From contig JADHWZ010000067.1 in NCBI GenBank assembly GCA_016783225.1, positions 1 to 10,462 on the forward strand: DNA of 10,462 nucleotides, in the 5' to 3' direction. Below are positions 1 through 7,195 of this stretch, one piece after another. The position numbers and the translations under genes were made by a program. Position 1 is the first letter of the stretch. Every line of letters begins with the position of its first letter. The notes beneath the pieces were generated by a model. It searched no databases, was not told where the DNA came from, and saw only the letters and a list, made by a program, of their open reading frames with translations. This DNA comes from Dehalococcoidia bacterium (lineage in GTDB: Bacteria > Chloroflexota > Dehalococcoidia > GIF9 > UBA5620).

Positions 1-1
1 C

Positions 2-760
2 GAGGCGCTGCTGTTGATTATGGGCTATGGCGGCAACTCCGGGCACTGGTTCCGCCTGATTCCCAGCCTGTCTCAAGAGTACCGCGTGGTTACCTTTGAC
101 AACAGGGGTACAGGGCGGAGCGACAAGCCGGATGTACCCTACACCATAGAGATGATGGCGGGGGATGCTGCTGGGTTGCTCGAGGCCGCTGGCATCGATG
201 CCGCGCATGTGTTCGGCGTCTCCATGGGGGGCATGATCGCCCAGGAGTTTGCCCTGCGCTGCCCGGATAAACTGATAAGCCTCATCTTGGGTTGCACCCA
301 CTGCGGAGAGCGGAACAACATCTCGTCCACCCCGGAGGCAATGGCATTGCTGTTCAGCCCCGAGCGTGCGAACCTAACTCCAGAGCAAAACGCCAACGAT
401 GCAGTCCCCTTCCTCTTCAGCCAGGAGTTCATCGATAGCCAGCCGGACATCTTCGCACAGTATGTAGCCATCACCCTAGAATACCTTACCCCACTTCACG
501 GCTATCAGAGGCAAGCGCAGGCCATAATGGCGTGTAATACCTATGACCGTCTGCCTCCGATTAAGGCACCAACTCTGGTCATCGCCGGGAGCGCCGACCG
601 GATTGTTCCCGTGGGAAACTCGAACATGCTTGCCTCAAGGATACCCAATGCCGAGCTGGTCATCCTGGAAAACAAAGGGCATTTCTTCTGGGTTGACGCG
701 TTGGAGGACGCGAGCAAGGCAGTCTTGGATTTCCTTGAGCGTCACCGCCGAGTTCGTTAA
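2..760 (+). CDS. Alpha/beta-hydrolase fold protein, 5'-truncated by window edge
   Basis: This is a probable soluble serine hydrolase of the alpha/beta-hydrolase (abhydrolase_1) family; the substrate cannot be read from sequence. The frame is open to the left edge (E-A-L-L-L-I-M-G-Y-G-G-N), so the true start lies upstream and only about the first 20-25 residues appear missing. Counting from the TTG at 14, the oxyanion-loop region MGYGGN is at 3-8, the strand-turn DNRGTGRSDKP at 29-39, and the nucleophile elbow GVSMGG at 68-73 with Ser70. The acid is probably Asp195 (GSADRIVP) and the base His223 (NKGHFFW), so the triad is intact. The cap region is about residues 95-175. It sits alone on the plus strand, tail to tail with hypC, and has no evident functional link to the redox genes. 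Esterase, C-C hydrolase or haloperoxidase-like annotations would all fit this fold. Confidence 0.88.
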   Translation, partial: EALLLIMGYGGNSGHWFRLIPSLSQEYRVVTFDNRGTGRSDKPDVPYTIEMMAGDAAGLLEAAGIDAAHVFGVSMGGMIAQEFALRCPDKLISLILGCTHCGERNNISSTPEAMALLFSPERANLTPEQNANDAVPFLFSQEFIDSQPDIFAQYVAITLEYLTPLHGYQRQAQAIMACNTYDRLPPIKAPTLVIAGSADRIVPVGNSNMLASRIPNAELVILENKGHFFWVDALEDASKAVLDFLERHRRVR

Positions 761-815
761 GCCACTGGCTGGCTTCAACAAAGGAACTTCTTGTCCTTCA
801 CCTGTAGGCAGGCAA

Positions 816-919
816 ATTCTAGATCCTAATATCTAAACCCTAGACAAATTCAAATGACCCAAACCCCAAAATTCAAAACAGAAGCATTTGGTGATTTGGA
901 TTTAGATATTGTTTGGGAT
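816..919. repeat. AT-rich imperfect inverted repeat (dispersed intergenic element candidate)
   Basis: This stretch is much richer in A+T than the flanking genes. AATATCTAAA at 828-837 is the exact reverse complement of TTTAGATATT at 901-910, and weaker matches extend on both sides (for example AAATTCAAATGACC at 846-859 against GGTGATTTGG at 890-899). The centre at 860-880 is rich in CAAA and AAAATT runs. It has no reading frame of note. From memory, AT-rich units with CAAATTCAAATGACC-like cores recur in intergenic regions of several uncultured anaerobes, but only one copy is visible here. It lies between the converging hydrolase and hypC genes, just where hypD might be expected. Confidence 0.5.
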
Positions 920-959
920 GCGGACCAAACTCCCGGGCACGCGTATCACAGTTGCCCTT

Positions 960-986
960 AACAAAGAGAGGCGTCTAGTAGACGCC
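960..986 (-). terminator. Candidate hairpin terminator of hypF-hypC
   Basis: GGCGTCT at 970-976 and AGACGCC at 980-986 form a perfect 7-bp stem with a 3-nt loop. On the minus strand, the direction of hypC transcription, the stem is followed by TCTCTTTGTT, a modest T-rich tail. The hypC stop codon (TAG, 977-975) lies within the hairpin. The short stem and interrupted T tract make this a weak intrinsic terminator; it could instead simply stabilise the 3' end. Confidence 0.4.
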
Positions 987-1229
987 CCGTTGCTCAGTCT
1001 CCGCCATATCATCGCCGAGGCTTATCATCTCTTCCAACAACCTCAACGTTTCCTGGGCCTCTGCCTCATCGATGACGTTTATGGCGTAGCCCGTATGGAG
1101 CAAGACATAGTCGCCGATCTTGACCTCCGGGGTAAGTACGACGCTAACCCGGCGGCTTACGCCGCCGATTTCCACTTCGGCATCACTGCCCTGTATTGAG
1201 ACAACCCGCACGGGAACAGCTAAACACAT
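975..1229 (-). CDS. hypC: Hydrogenase maturation chaperone HypC/HybG family
   Basis: HypC is a small cytosolic chaperone that works with HypD to carry the Fe(CN)2CO precursor and hand it to the apo large subunit of [NiFe] hydrogenase. The 84-residue product starts with the diagnostic MCLAVPVRV; Cys2 is the essential cysteine of the family, exposed after Met removal. GDYVLLHTGYAI at 39-50, with His45, is the other conserved block, and the length is typical. The frame stays open 20 codons further upstream, but MCLAVP fixes the ATG at 1229. An SD (AAAGGA, 1240-1235) lies 5 nt before it and overlaps the hypF stop, which points to translational coupling with hypF 10 nt upstream. Known operons often continue into hypD and hypE; here the gene is followed by a hairpin and an AT-rich repeat instead. 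Confidence 0.95.
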   Translation of the reverse strand: MCLAVPVRVVSIQGSDAEVEIGGVSRRVSVVLTPEVKIGDYVLLHTGYAINVIDEAEAQETLRLLEEMISLGDDMAETEQRGVY

Positions 1230-1239
1230 GGTTTTCCTT

Positions 1240-3537
1240 TCAACTGTAATTGGCAATGATGGCCTGACCCAGGGAAATGCCGCCATCATTGCACGGCACT
1301 TGCCTGTGGGTTAGCACCGAGAAGCCCGCGGATTCCAGCAACGGTACCACCTTTCTAATCAGCAGCCGATTCTGAAACACGCCTCCACTCAAGGCCACCT
1401 GATTGATGCCCGTCGTCCTGGCTATCAACTGACACACCTCGCACACCATCCGGGAAACTGTATTGTGGAACCTGGCCGATATCGTGGAGGCGGTAATGCC
1501 CTTGCGCAAATCTCCAACTATGTCTGAGAGTAGCTCCTCCAACTGGACGATGCGTAGTCCCTCATTCTCCCTTATGGAGTAGGGGTAGCCTTCATTGCCT
1601 GCGCCGCCGGTGTCATCGTAGGCTATCATCTCAAGTTCAACAGCCGCCTGGCCTTCATAGTCTATCTCGCCCCGTATGCCCAGCAGGGCTGACACGGCGT
1701 CAAAGAGGCGCCCCATGCTCGAAGTCAACGGCGAATTGAGCCCGGCTTGAATCTGCCGTTGCACCAGTTCGATTTCCGCAGCGTCGACTTGCTTTGAGAA
1801 ACCCAAAGCAGAACCAATGGAATCCTCTCCCAGCAACTTGGAAACGTATGCTATGGCCGTTCGGTACGGCCTCCTTATGGCTGCGTCTCCTCCAGGCAAA
1901 GGCAGGTACTCAAGATGCCCCATTCTCTGGAAGCCCTTGTAATCGGCCACCACGAACTCCCCTCCCCAGATCTGCCCGTCACTGCCATACCCTGTGCCGT
2001 CCAAAGCCACGCCGATGACTGGAGCCTCAATTCCGTTGTCCACCATGCAACTGACTATGTGCGCATGGTGATGTTGAACCGGCACGAGCGCAACGCCAGG
2101 AGACTGGGTGGCTAGCTCTAAGGCATATTTGGTGGACAGGTATTCCGGGTGGAGGTCGTAGGCAACGACCTCAGGTTCGATGCGGAATAGCTTCTCGTAT
2201 AGAGCCAGGCTATTCTCGAAGTGCTCCACAGTCTCCAGATTTTCCATGTCACCTATGTGCGGGCTCATGAAGGCATAGTTGTCTTTGCTCAAGCAGAAAG
2301 TATGCTTCCATTCAGCGCCGCAGCCCAGCGCTTGCCGCGCTTTGAAAGCCAGGTGAATAGGATAGGGAGCATAGCCACGGGCCCGCCGGGTAAGCTGAAC
2401 ATCCCCTCTTTCCACAACGACCACACTGTCGTCGTACCTGGCATATATGTCGCGGTTGTGAACCAGGAAATAGTCGGCAATCCTGGAGAGCCGCCTGACA
2501 GCTTCGTCATTATCCTTAGCAATCGGCTCTTCGCTGAGATTGCCACTGGTCATTACCAGTGGCACTCCTGTCTCTCTGAGGAGGATATGATGCAGCGGAG
2601 TGTAGGGAAGCATCACCCCGAGATACTTCAGGTTCGGGGCTACTGCCTGGCACACTTTAGACTCCGGCTTCCACCACATTAGCACGATAGGGCCCTGCGA
2701 CGAGGTAAGCAGCCTTTCTTCCCTTTCAGATATGCGGCAATGCCTTCTGGCTTCATCTATGTCGACGACCATTATGGCCAGGGGCTTGAAAGGACGCCTC
2801 TTTCTCTGACGTAAGAGCTCGACAGCCTTCTCACTGGTAGCGTCGCAAGCTAGAAGGAAACCACCTAGACCCTTGATAGCCACGATTTTCCCATCTCTTA
2901 GAAACCGGCCAGCGGTGGCAATGGCATCAGAGCTAGGTACACGGTCCCCCCGCGTATCAAGCAGCTCCAGCCCGGGCCCGCACTCAGGGCAAGCGTTGGG
3001 CTGAGCATGAAAGCGGCGGTCCAGCGGGTTATCATACTCCGACTGGCACTGAGGACACATTCTGAAAGAACGCATGGTGGTTTTGGGACGGTCGTAAGGA
3101 ATGTCCTCTATTATGGTGAACCTGGGACCGCAATTAGTACAGTTGGTAAATGGATAGCGGTAGCGCCTGTCTTCAGGACTGACGATTTCCTTGAGGCAAG
3201 CCTGGCAGGTAGCGATATCTGGGGGAATCAGTTGGTACTTGCCTTCCTCCTCAATGCTGCGGCGGATTTCGAACCCCTTGTAGTCTGCGGGAGAGTGATA
3301 TGTAACAGAGATATGTTCTATGCAAGCCAGCGGGGGCGCGTTGTCTTGAAGCTCCAGCAAGAAACGCTCCAGGTTATCACGTTGGCCTTGAACTTCAATC
3401 TTGACGTCTTCCGAGGTATTGCACACCCAGCCATTTAGGCCATGCTTCGTAGCCAACTGGTAAACGAAGGGCCTGAAGCCAACGCCTTGAACTACGCCGC
3501 GAGCGCTGATTCTAGCTAGCTCTAAGTTCCTGACCAT
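1240..3537 (-). CDS. hypF: Carbamoyltransferase HypF ([NiFe] hydrogenase maturation)
   Basis: HypF uses carbamoyl phosphate and ATP to carbamoylate the C-terminal cysteine of HypE, the source of the cyanide ligands of the [NiFe] centre. All family domains are present in 765 residues. The N-terminal acylphosphatase domain contains VQGVGFRPF (16-24). Two zinc-finger pairs follow: C111/C114 with C133/C136, and C161/C164 with C183/C186. The YrdC-like nucleotide domain (about 200-388) includes IKGLGGF and KRRPFKPLAI. The C-terminal Kae1-like transferase domain has the metal-binding HHHAH (489-493) and ALDGTGYGSDG. Two starts are possible: ATG 3543 is only 3 nt from the SD GGGAG (3551-3547), while ATG 3537 is 9 nt away and is preferred here. 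It is the first gene of a hypF-hypC operon, divergent from the mvhD operon. No key residue is missing. Confidence 0.96.
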   Translation of the reverse strand: MVRNLELARISARGVVQGVGFRPFVYQLATKHGLNGWVCNTSEDVKIEVQGQRDNLERFLLELQDNAPPLACIEHISVTYHSPADYKGFEIRRSIEEEGKYQLIPPDIATCQACLKEIVSPEDRRYRYPFTNCTNCGPRFTIIEDIPYDRPKTTMRSFRMCPQCQSEYDNPLDRRFHAQPNACPECGPGLELLDTRGDRVPSSDAIATAGRFLRDGKIVAIKGLGGFLLACDATSEKAVELLRQRKRRPFKPLAIMVVDIDEARRHCRISEREERLLTSSQGPIVLMWWKPESKVCQAVAPNLKYLGVMLPYTPLHHILLRETGVPLVMTSGNLSEEPIAKDNDEAVRRLSRIADYFLVHNRDIYARYDDSVVVVERGDVQLTRRARGYAPYPIHLAFKARQALGCGAEWKHTFCLSKDNYAFMSPHIGDMENLETVEHFENSLALYEKLFRIEPEVVAYDLHPEYLSTKYALELATQSPGVALVPVQHHHAHIVSCMVDNGIEAPVIGVALDGTGYGSDGQIWGGEFVVADYKGFQRMGHLEYLPLPGGDAAIRRPYRTAIAYVSKLLGEDSIGSALGFSKQVDAAEIELVQRQIQAGLNSPLTSSMGRLFDAVSALLGIRGEIDYEGQAAVELEMIAYDDTGGAGNEGYPYSIRENEGLRIVQLEELLSDIVGDLRKGITASTISARFHNTVSRMVCEVCQLIARTTGINQVALSGGVFQNRLLIRKVVPLLESAGFSVLTHRQVPCNDGGISLGQAIIANYS

Positions 3538-3555
3538 ACTCATCGACTCCCACTA

Positions 3556-3584
3556 ATTGTACTGCAAGCCAGTGGCTTGGGCAA
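3556..3584 (-). promoter_or_regulatory. Candidate sigma70-type promoter for hypF-hypC
   Basis: On the minus strand, TTGCCC (3584-3579) and TACAAT (3561-3556) are separated by 17 nt, matching 4/6 and 5/6 of the -35 and -10 consensus. Transcription would begin near 3549, giving a leader of only about a dozen bases before the preferred ATG at 3537, with the SD at the very 5' end. A direct repeat overlaps the -10 and abuts the -35. No other good promoter was seen between this point and the gene. Confidence 0.4.
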
Positions 3585-3600
3585 AGTACTGCACCAGTGG
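3559..3600. repeat. Imperfect direct repeat flanking the hypF promoter elements
   Basis: GTACTGCAAGCCAGTGG (3559-3575) recurs as GTACTGCACCAGTGG (3586-3600), identical apart from two extra bases, with a start-to-start period of 27 bp. One copy overlaps the putative hypF -10; the other lies just upstream of the -35. It could be a paired operator or a chance short duplication. The remaining intergenic stretch to about 3745 shows no gene and no clear structure. Confidence 0.45.
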
Positions 3601-3745
3601 AGCATCACTTACCCAGGGCCCAGCCTTCATGTGACCCATCACAAGCACCCGGCCAGAGCCCTGGGGCCGTCAGCCGTAGGCGCGTGACTGACACACAAGA
3701 ACAGAACGCTAGCAGGGGACTAGCCGGTATTGGCCGCTACACGCT

Positions 3746-3775
3746 TTGACGCTGACCCGAAACCGATGATAGAAT
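3746..3775 (+). promoter_or_regulatory. Candidate sigma70-type promoter for the mvhD/Flx-like operon
   Basis: TTGACG (3746-3751) and TAGAAT (3770-3775) are separated by 18 nt; each matches 5/6 of consensus. The predicted start near 3782 leaves a leader of about 30 nt containing the SD AGGGG (3803-3807), 5 nt before the ATG at 3813. It is the only good match seen upstream of the four-gene operon. Confidence 0.5.
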
Positions 3776-3812
3776 GGTTGCCACTACTTAGTTTCACTCC
3801 ATAGGGGTCTAC

Positions 3813-4241
3813 ATGGACCAAGAGTCAAGATGGCAACCCAGGTTAGTCGGTTTCCTGTGCCGATGGTGCAGCTATGCCGGTGCTGACCTGGCCGGCATCA
3901 GCCGCAAGAAATATCCAGCCAACATAAGAATCATAAGGGTACCGTGTTCGGGACGAGTAGACCCGCTATTCATCCTCAAGGCCTTACGTCTGGGTTTTGA
4001 TGGCGTGCTGGTCTCGGGCTGCCACCCCGGTGATTGCCACTACCAAACGGGCAACTATTACGCACGCAGGAGACTGGCCATAACCAAGAAGTTCCTAGAA
4101 TACATGGGCGTTGAACCGCAGCGGATTCAGGCCAGTTGGGTTTCAGCCTCGGAAGGCGCCAAGTGGGCTGAGGTGGTAACTGATGTGACCGAAGGGACGA
4201 GAGAAGTCGGCCCCAATAAATTGTTTGCAGAGGAAGAGTAA
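3813..4241 (+). CDS. mvhD: MvhD/FlxD-type hydrogenase iron-sulfur subunit
   Basis: MvhD-family proteins are small cytosolic [2Fe-2S] carriers that pass electrons between a partner module (MvhAG hydrogenase, formate dehydrogenase or an NAD(P)H-oxidising Flx module) and HdrA. The 142-residue product shows the family cysteines: C16 and C19 (GFLCRWCSYAGAD), C45 (RVPCSGRVD), and C70 and C75 (VSGCHPGDCHY). The GADLAG and PLFILKALRLGFDGVLVSGC blocks are typical. Length is that of a stand-alone MvhD, without the ferredoxin domain some FlxD/MvhD fusions carry. It leads the operon, has its own promoter and SD, and ends 4 nt before the next ATG. No hydrogenase large or small subunit lies nearby, and an NAD(P)H-type reductase is three genes downstream, so its partner is more likely Flx-like than MvhAG. 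Confidence 0.9.
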   Translation: MDQESRWQPRLVGFLCRWCSYAGADLAGISRKKYPANIRIIRVPCSGRVDPLFILKALRLGFDGVLVSGCHPGDCHYQTGNYYARRRLAITKKFLEYMGVEPQRIQASWVSASEGAKWAEVVTDVTEGTREVGPNKLFAEEE

Positions 4242-4245
4242 CGAT

Positions 4246-5196
4246 ATGGAACAAAGCCTGCCGCGCGAGGCTAAGCGACTGTTGGAGGAAGGCGAGGTTG
4301 ACTATATCGTGGGCTTTGAGCCAGGAAGCCTGAAATTCACCACTACACCTCTAATCACCAACGACAAGGGCGACGTTGAACGCCTGGTAATTAACCCATT
4401 CATAGTGAACAACCTCAGCACATTTCTGACCGATCTCAAGGGGCGGATTGGGATTGTAGCCAAAGGGTGTGACAGCCGCTCCATCGTCAGCCTGATACAG
4501 GACAATAAGATAGCTAGAGAGGACATAACCATTATCGGCCTCCCTTGTCCTGGCATGATTGACTTGAGCAAGGTAGAACACCTGGTGGGCAAGGATAGGG
4601 ATGAGCTAGATGATATTGCCAGGGATGGGGATAAGATAGTAGTCACGGTCGATGGCAAGAAAAGGGATTTCCCGGCCAAGGAAGTCCTCTTTGACAACTG
4701 CCTTGGCTGTGAGCTTCCCACTCCTCAGGAGTATGACATTCTTCTCGATCAACCCCTATCACCAATAGCTGATAGGCAAGCCAGCACAGTGAAGGTGGAG
4801 GAACTCAAACAAATGACACCCGAGCAGAGATGGACATTCTGGCGAGAGCAGTTCAGCCGCTGTATCAGGTGCTACGCTTGCCGGAATGTGTGTCCGGCCT
4901 GTTTCTGCAGGCGATGCTTTGTTGAGGAGTCGGAGCCGCAGTGGGTACTGCCTGTGCCACGATGGCAGGACAACCTCATGTTCCAAGCAATCAGAAACAT
5001 CCACGTGGCCGGAAGGTGCACCGACTGCGGTGAATGCGAACGCGCCTGCCCGGTTAATATTCCGCTGCGAAGTCTAGCCAGAGAGATGTACGACATGGTA
5101 GACGATATGTTCCACTTCAAGTCAGGGATGGATAAGGACGCTGCGCCGATGCTCACTCATTATGAGCTTCAAGAGGCTGAGGATTCCTTCCGCTAG
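4246..5196 (+). CDS. Di-[4Fe-4S] electron-transfer protein, Flx/FrhB-like iron-sulfur subunit
   Basis: This is probably a cytosolic electron-wire subunit of the Flx-like NAD(P)H module (FlxB- or FlxC-like). The N-terminal half (about 1-160 of 316) carries VAKGCDSRSI with Cys75, GLPCPG with Cys101 and NCLGCELP with Cys152/Cys155, reminiscent of FrhB/FdhB-related domains. The C-terminal half holds two ferredoxin-type sites: C206, C209, C212, C216 and C258, C261, C264, C268. The first is followed by extra cysteines C219, C221 and C224 (CPACFCRRC), possibly further cluster ligands. There is no signal peptide or membrane segment. The ATG at 4246 follows the mvhD stop by 4 nt with AGGA (4231) upstream; a slightly longer frame overlapping mvhD is less likely. 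Architecture parallels the next gene, so the two look like old paralogues. The exact subfamily is uncertain. Confidence 0.8.
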   Translation: MEQSLPREAKRLLEEGEVDYIVGFEPGSLKFTTTPLITNDKGDVERLVINPFIVNNLSTFLTDLKGRIGIVAKGCDSRSIVSLIQDNKIAREDITIIGLPCPGMIDLSKVEHLVGKDRDELDDIARDGDKIVVTVDGKKRDFPAKEVLFDNCLGCELPTPQEYDILLDQPLSPIADRQASTVKVEELKQMTPEQRWTFWREQFSRCIRCYACRNVCPACFCRRCFVEESEPQWVLPVPRWQDNLMFQAIRNIHVAGRCTDCGECERACPVNIPLRSLAREMYDMVDDMFHFKSGMDKDAAPMLTHYELQEAEDSFR

Positions 5197-5209
5197 GCTA
5201 GGTAAAACG

Positions 5210-6238
5210 GTGAGCAATAGCAAAAAGGTGAACAAGAAGGACACAGGTAAGCTCCTCAATAAGTGGAGCCAGCAGTTCGCCGTATTCGTACCAACGCGGG
5301 AGGGAGAGACATCAATGCTGGCCAAATGGGATGGGAGTGATAGTAGCTTCCTGGATTGGTATCGGAACACGGTAACCTCAGCCAAGGCACACTTCCTGCC
5401 GTCCTTCGAGGAGATGTTCACGTATCAAAAGGGCGGCGAGGGATACCAAATAGAAGTACCGGAGCCAGACAAGCAAAAGCGGTTGATTTTCGGTATTCGC
5501 CCCTGTGATGCCAAGGCCCTGACCATCCTGGATATGACCTTTAAGGACGGGTACGAAGACCCCTATTACATCTCCAAGAGGAATAATGCAGTATTGGTCG
5601 GGCTAGGCTGCACCAACCCATACGATAGCTGCTTCTGCACCTCCCTGGGCATCAGGCCGGGTGAATCGCATGATGTTGACCTGATGCTTACGGATATCGG
5701 CGACCAGTTCCTGATTGAACAGGTTTCACAGGCAGGGAAAGAACTAATCGCCAAGGCCGGTTGGGTAGAGGAGGCAACCGAAGCAGATGAAGCCAAGGCC
5801 AAGGAGGCAAAAGAGACATCCTATGGCAAGGTAACAAGAAAGGTAGACCTCCAGGGAATTGACCAGAGGCTCCTGTCTTGCTTCGACAATGAAGAGTACT
5901 GGCAAAAAACAGCGGCCAAGTGTGTAAGTTGTGGCATCTGCACCCTTCTCTGCCCTACCTGTTACTGTTTCGATATCAACGATGAACTGGTCAAGAAGCA
6001 AGGGGTGAGATTCAGAAGCTGTGATAGCTGCGGCTTCGCCATCTATACCAAGATGCCGATGGAGAATCCCAGAGAGGAGAAATGGCAGCGGGTGAGGCAA
6101 AAGGTATGCCACAAATATGAGTTCTACCCTATGAACTTCGATACCATAGCCTGTACGGGCTGCGGAAGGTGCATTCGACTTTGCCCGGTCAACTGGGACA
6201 TAACGCAGTGTCTGGAGCGTTTGCCAGCCAAAGCATAG
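5210..6238 (+). CDS. AsrA/HydB-like di-[4Fe-4S] subunit (Flx-type iron-sulfur protein)
   Basis: It resembles the beta subunit of cytosolic sulfhydrogenase (HydB) and anaerobic sulfite reductase subunit A (AsrA), Fe-S proteins that pass electrons from an FAD/NAD(P)H subunit. Domain order in 342 residues: an N-terminal domain with FGIRPCDAKAL (94-104); GLGCTNPYDSCFCTSLG (131-147); a charged Glu/Lys/Ala linker (about 187-212); and two [4Fe-4S] sites, C238, C241, C244, C248 (then CPTCYCF) and C315, C318, C321, C325. The GTG at 5210 is preferred because AGGT (5200-5203) lies 6 nt upstream. The ATG at 5162 overlaps the previous gene and has no SD, and the 16 residues it would add look non-native. 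It lies 13 nt after the previous gene and 19 nt before the FAD/NAD(P) protein, its likely direct partner, as in asrAB and hydBG. Confidence 0.87.
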   Translation: MSNSKKVNKKDTGKLLNKWSQQFAVFVPTREGETSMLAKWDGSDSSFLDWYRNTVTSAKAHFLPSFEEMFTYQKGGEGYQIEVPEPDKQKRLIFGIRPCDAKALTILDMTFKDGYEDPYYISKRNNAVLVGLGCTNPYDSCFCTSLGIRPGESHDVDLMLTDIGDQFLIEQVSQAGKELIAKAGWVEEATEADEAKAKEAKETSYGKVTRKVDLQGIDQRLLSCFDNEEYWQKTAAKCVSCGICTLLCPTCYCFDINDELVKKQGVRFRSCDSCGFAIYTKMPMENPREEKWQRVRQKVCHKYEFYPMNFDTIACTGCGRCIRLCPVNWDITQCLERLPAKA

Positions 6239-6257
6239 CTCGAACTGGAGACCGCAA

Positions 6258-7130
6258 ATGCCAGTAACTGATATCAGCCACAGAAGAAGATTCCTAGCCA
6301 GAGACAATGTCTACGTGCCCCACGTGGCCGTCATCGAGAAGGTCATCGACGAAACCTATGACACCAAGACCTTCCATTTCAATTTCAAGGATGATAAGCT
6401 ACGTCAGGAATTCACCTTTGAATCAGGGCAATTCGGCGAATACTCCGTTTTTGGCGTAGGTGAAGCCGCCTTCTGTATCTCCTCCAGCCCGACCAGGGAG
6501 GACCATCTAGAGTGTAGCGTGCGCCGCGTAGGAACGGTGACTAATGCCCTGCATAGACTCGGTGTCGGTGCTGAGATAGGTTTCAGAGGACCTTTCGGCA
6601 ATAGCTTTCCCCTTGATTTCCTGAAGGGCAAGAACCTGGTCTTCGTCGCCGGTGGCATCGGCCTGGCGCCGCTGAGGTCTCTTATCTGGAATGTCATAGA
6701 CAACAGAGACAAGTACAAGAATATAGACATTATCTACGGCGCTCGCACCCCGGCCGATTTCTGCTTCACCTATGACCTGGACACTTGGAGCCAGGACAAG
6801 ACGTTAACCATGGCAACTACCATTGACAGAGAGCACGCCGACTGGACAGGAAGAGTAGGCCTTGTCCCCAGGGTGCTGGAAGAGGCGGCTCCCTCAGCTA
6901 AGGATGCCGTAGCCGTCGTGTGCGGTCCACCGATTATGATACGGTTTACCTTTCCCGTGCTGGAAAAGCTAGGCTTCACGCCGGAGCAAATGATAACCAC
7001 CCTGGAGAAGAGGATGAAGTGCGGTATAGGCAAGTGTGGACGATGCAATATCGGCAATATCTACGTATGCCGTGACGGTCCCGTGTTCACGTTTGCTCAA
7101 ATCAAAGACCTGGTCTCCAGCGAACTCTGA
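6258..7130 (+). CDS. FAD/NAD(P)-binding oxidoreductase with [2Fe-2S] cluster (AsrB/HydG/FlxA-like)
   Basis: This is a ferredoxin-NADP reductase-superfamily subunit, close to AsrB, sulfhydrogenase gamma (HydG), dihydroorotate dehydrogenase PyrK and FlxA. It should exchange hydride with NAD(P)H through FAD and pass single electrons to a [2Fe-2S] cluster. The FAD domain (about 20-118) has GQFGEYSVFG (57-66) and the FCISSSP block (72-78). The NAD(P) domain (about 125-245) has AGGIGLAPLRS (131-141) and VCGPPIM (221-227). The C-terminal cluster site is C255, C260, C263 and C271 in CGIGKCGRC...VCRDGP, as in PyrK. The length of 290 is normal. The ATG at 6258 is preceded by GGAG (6247-6250) at 7 nt. 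It is last in the four-gene operon, tail to tail with hdrA 65 bp away. The pyridine nucleotide (NADH or NADPH) cannot be decided by eye. PyrK itself is unlikely because no pyrD is present. Confidence 0.92.
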   Translation: MPVTDISHRRRFLARDNVYVPHVAVIEKVIDETYDTKTFHFNFKDDKLRQEFTFESGQFGEYSVFGVGEAAFCISSSPTREDHLECSVRRVGTVTNALHRLGVGAEIGFRGPFGNSFPLDFLKGKNLVFVAGGIGLAPLRSLIWNVIDNRDKYKNIDIIYGARTPADFCFTYDLDTWSQDKTLTMATTIDREHADWTGRVGLVPRVLEEAAPSAKDAVAVVCGPPIMIRFTFPVLEKLGFTPEQMITTLEKRMKCGIGKCGRCNIGNIYVCRDGPVFTFAQIKDLVSSEL

Positions 7131-7195
7131 GCGCCGACGTTCTTCACGCGTCGCCCCACTCCGACCCGCGGCTACCCGAGGCTAACCAGTGGATA

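Noticed and set aside
757..803. Possible terminator after the hydrolase (AAGCCA...TGGCTT hairpin, then AAGGA...TCCTT)
   Set aside because: The stems are short and no T tract follows, so it does not qualify as an intrinsic terminator.
909..1199. Open frame on the plus strand overlapping hypC
   Set aside because: It is antisense to hypC, which carries the unmistakable MCLAVP start and GDYVLLH motif.
2221..2682. Open frame on the plus strand (about 153 codons), and similar ones at 3007-3438 and 1794-2115
   Set aside because: All are antisense to hypF, whose domains are continuous and complete across the region. No SD or family motif supports them.
3813..4241. Assignment to a true Mvh hydrogenase locus
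   Set aside because: No [NiFe] large or small subunit (mvhA/mvhG) is in the window; the neighbours are NAD(P)H-type redox proteins.
5162..5209. Upstream ATG start for the AsrA-like gene
   Set aside because: It overlaps the preceding gene by 35 nt and lacks an SD; GTG 5210 has AGGT 6 nt upstream.
5744..6307. Open frame on the minus strand (about 187 codons)
   Set aside because: It is antisense to the AsrA-like gene with its eight cluster cysteines, and lacks any recognisable domain.
7131..7195. Bidirectional terminator between the converging operons
   Set aside because: Only a weak CGACG...CGTCG pairing is visible, with no T-rich tail on either strand.
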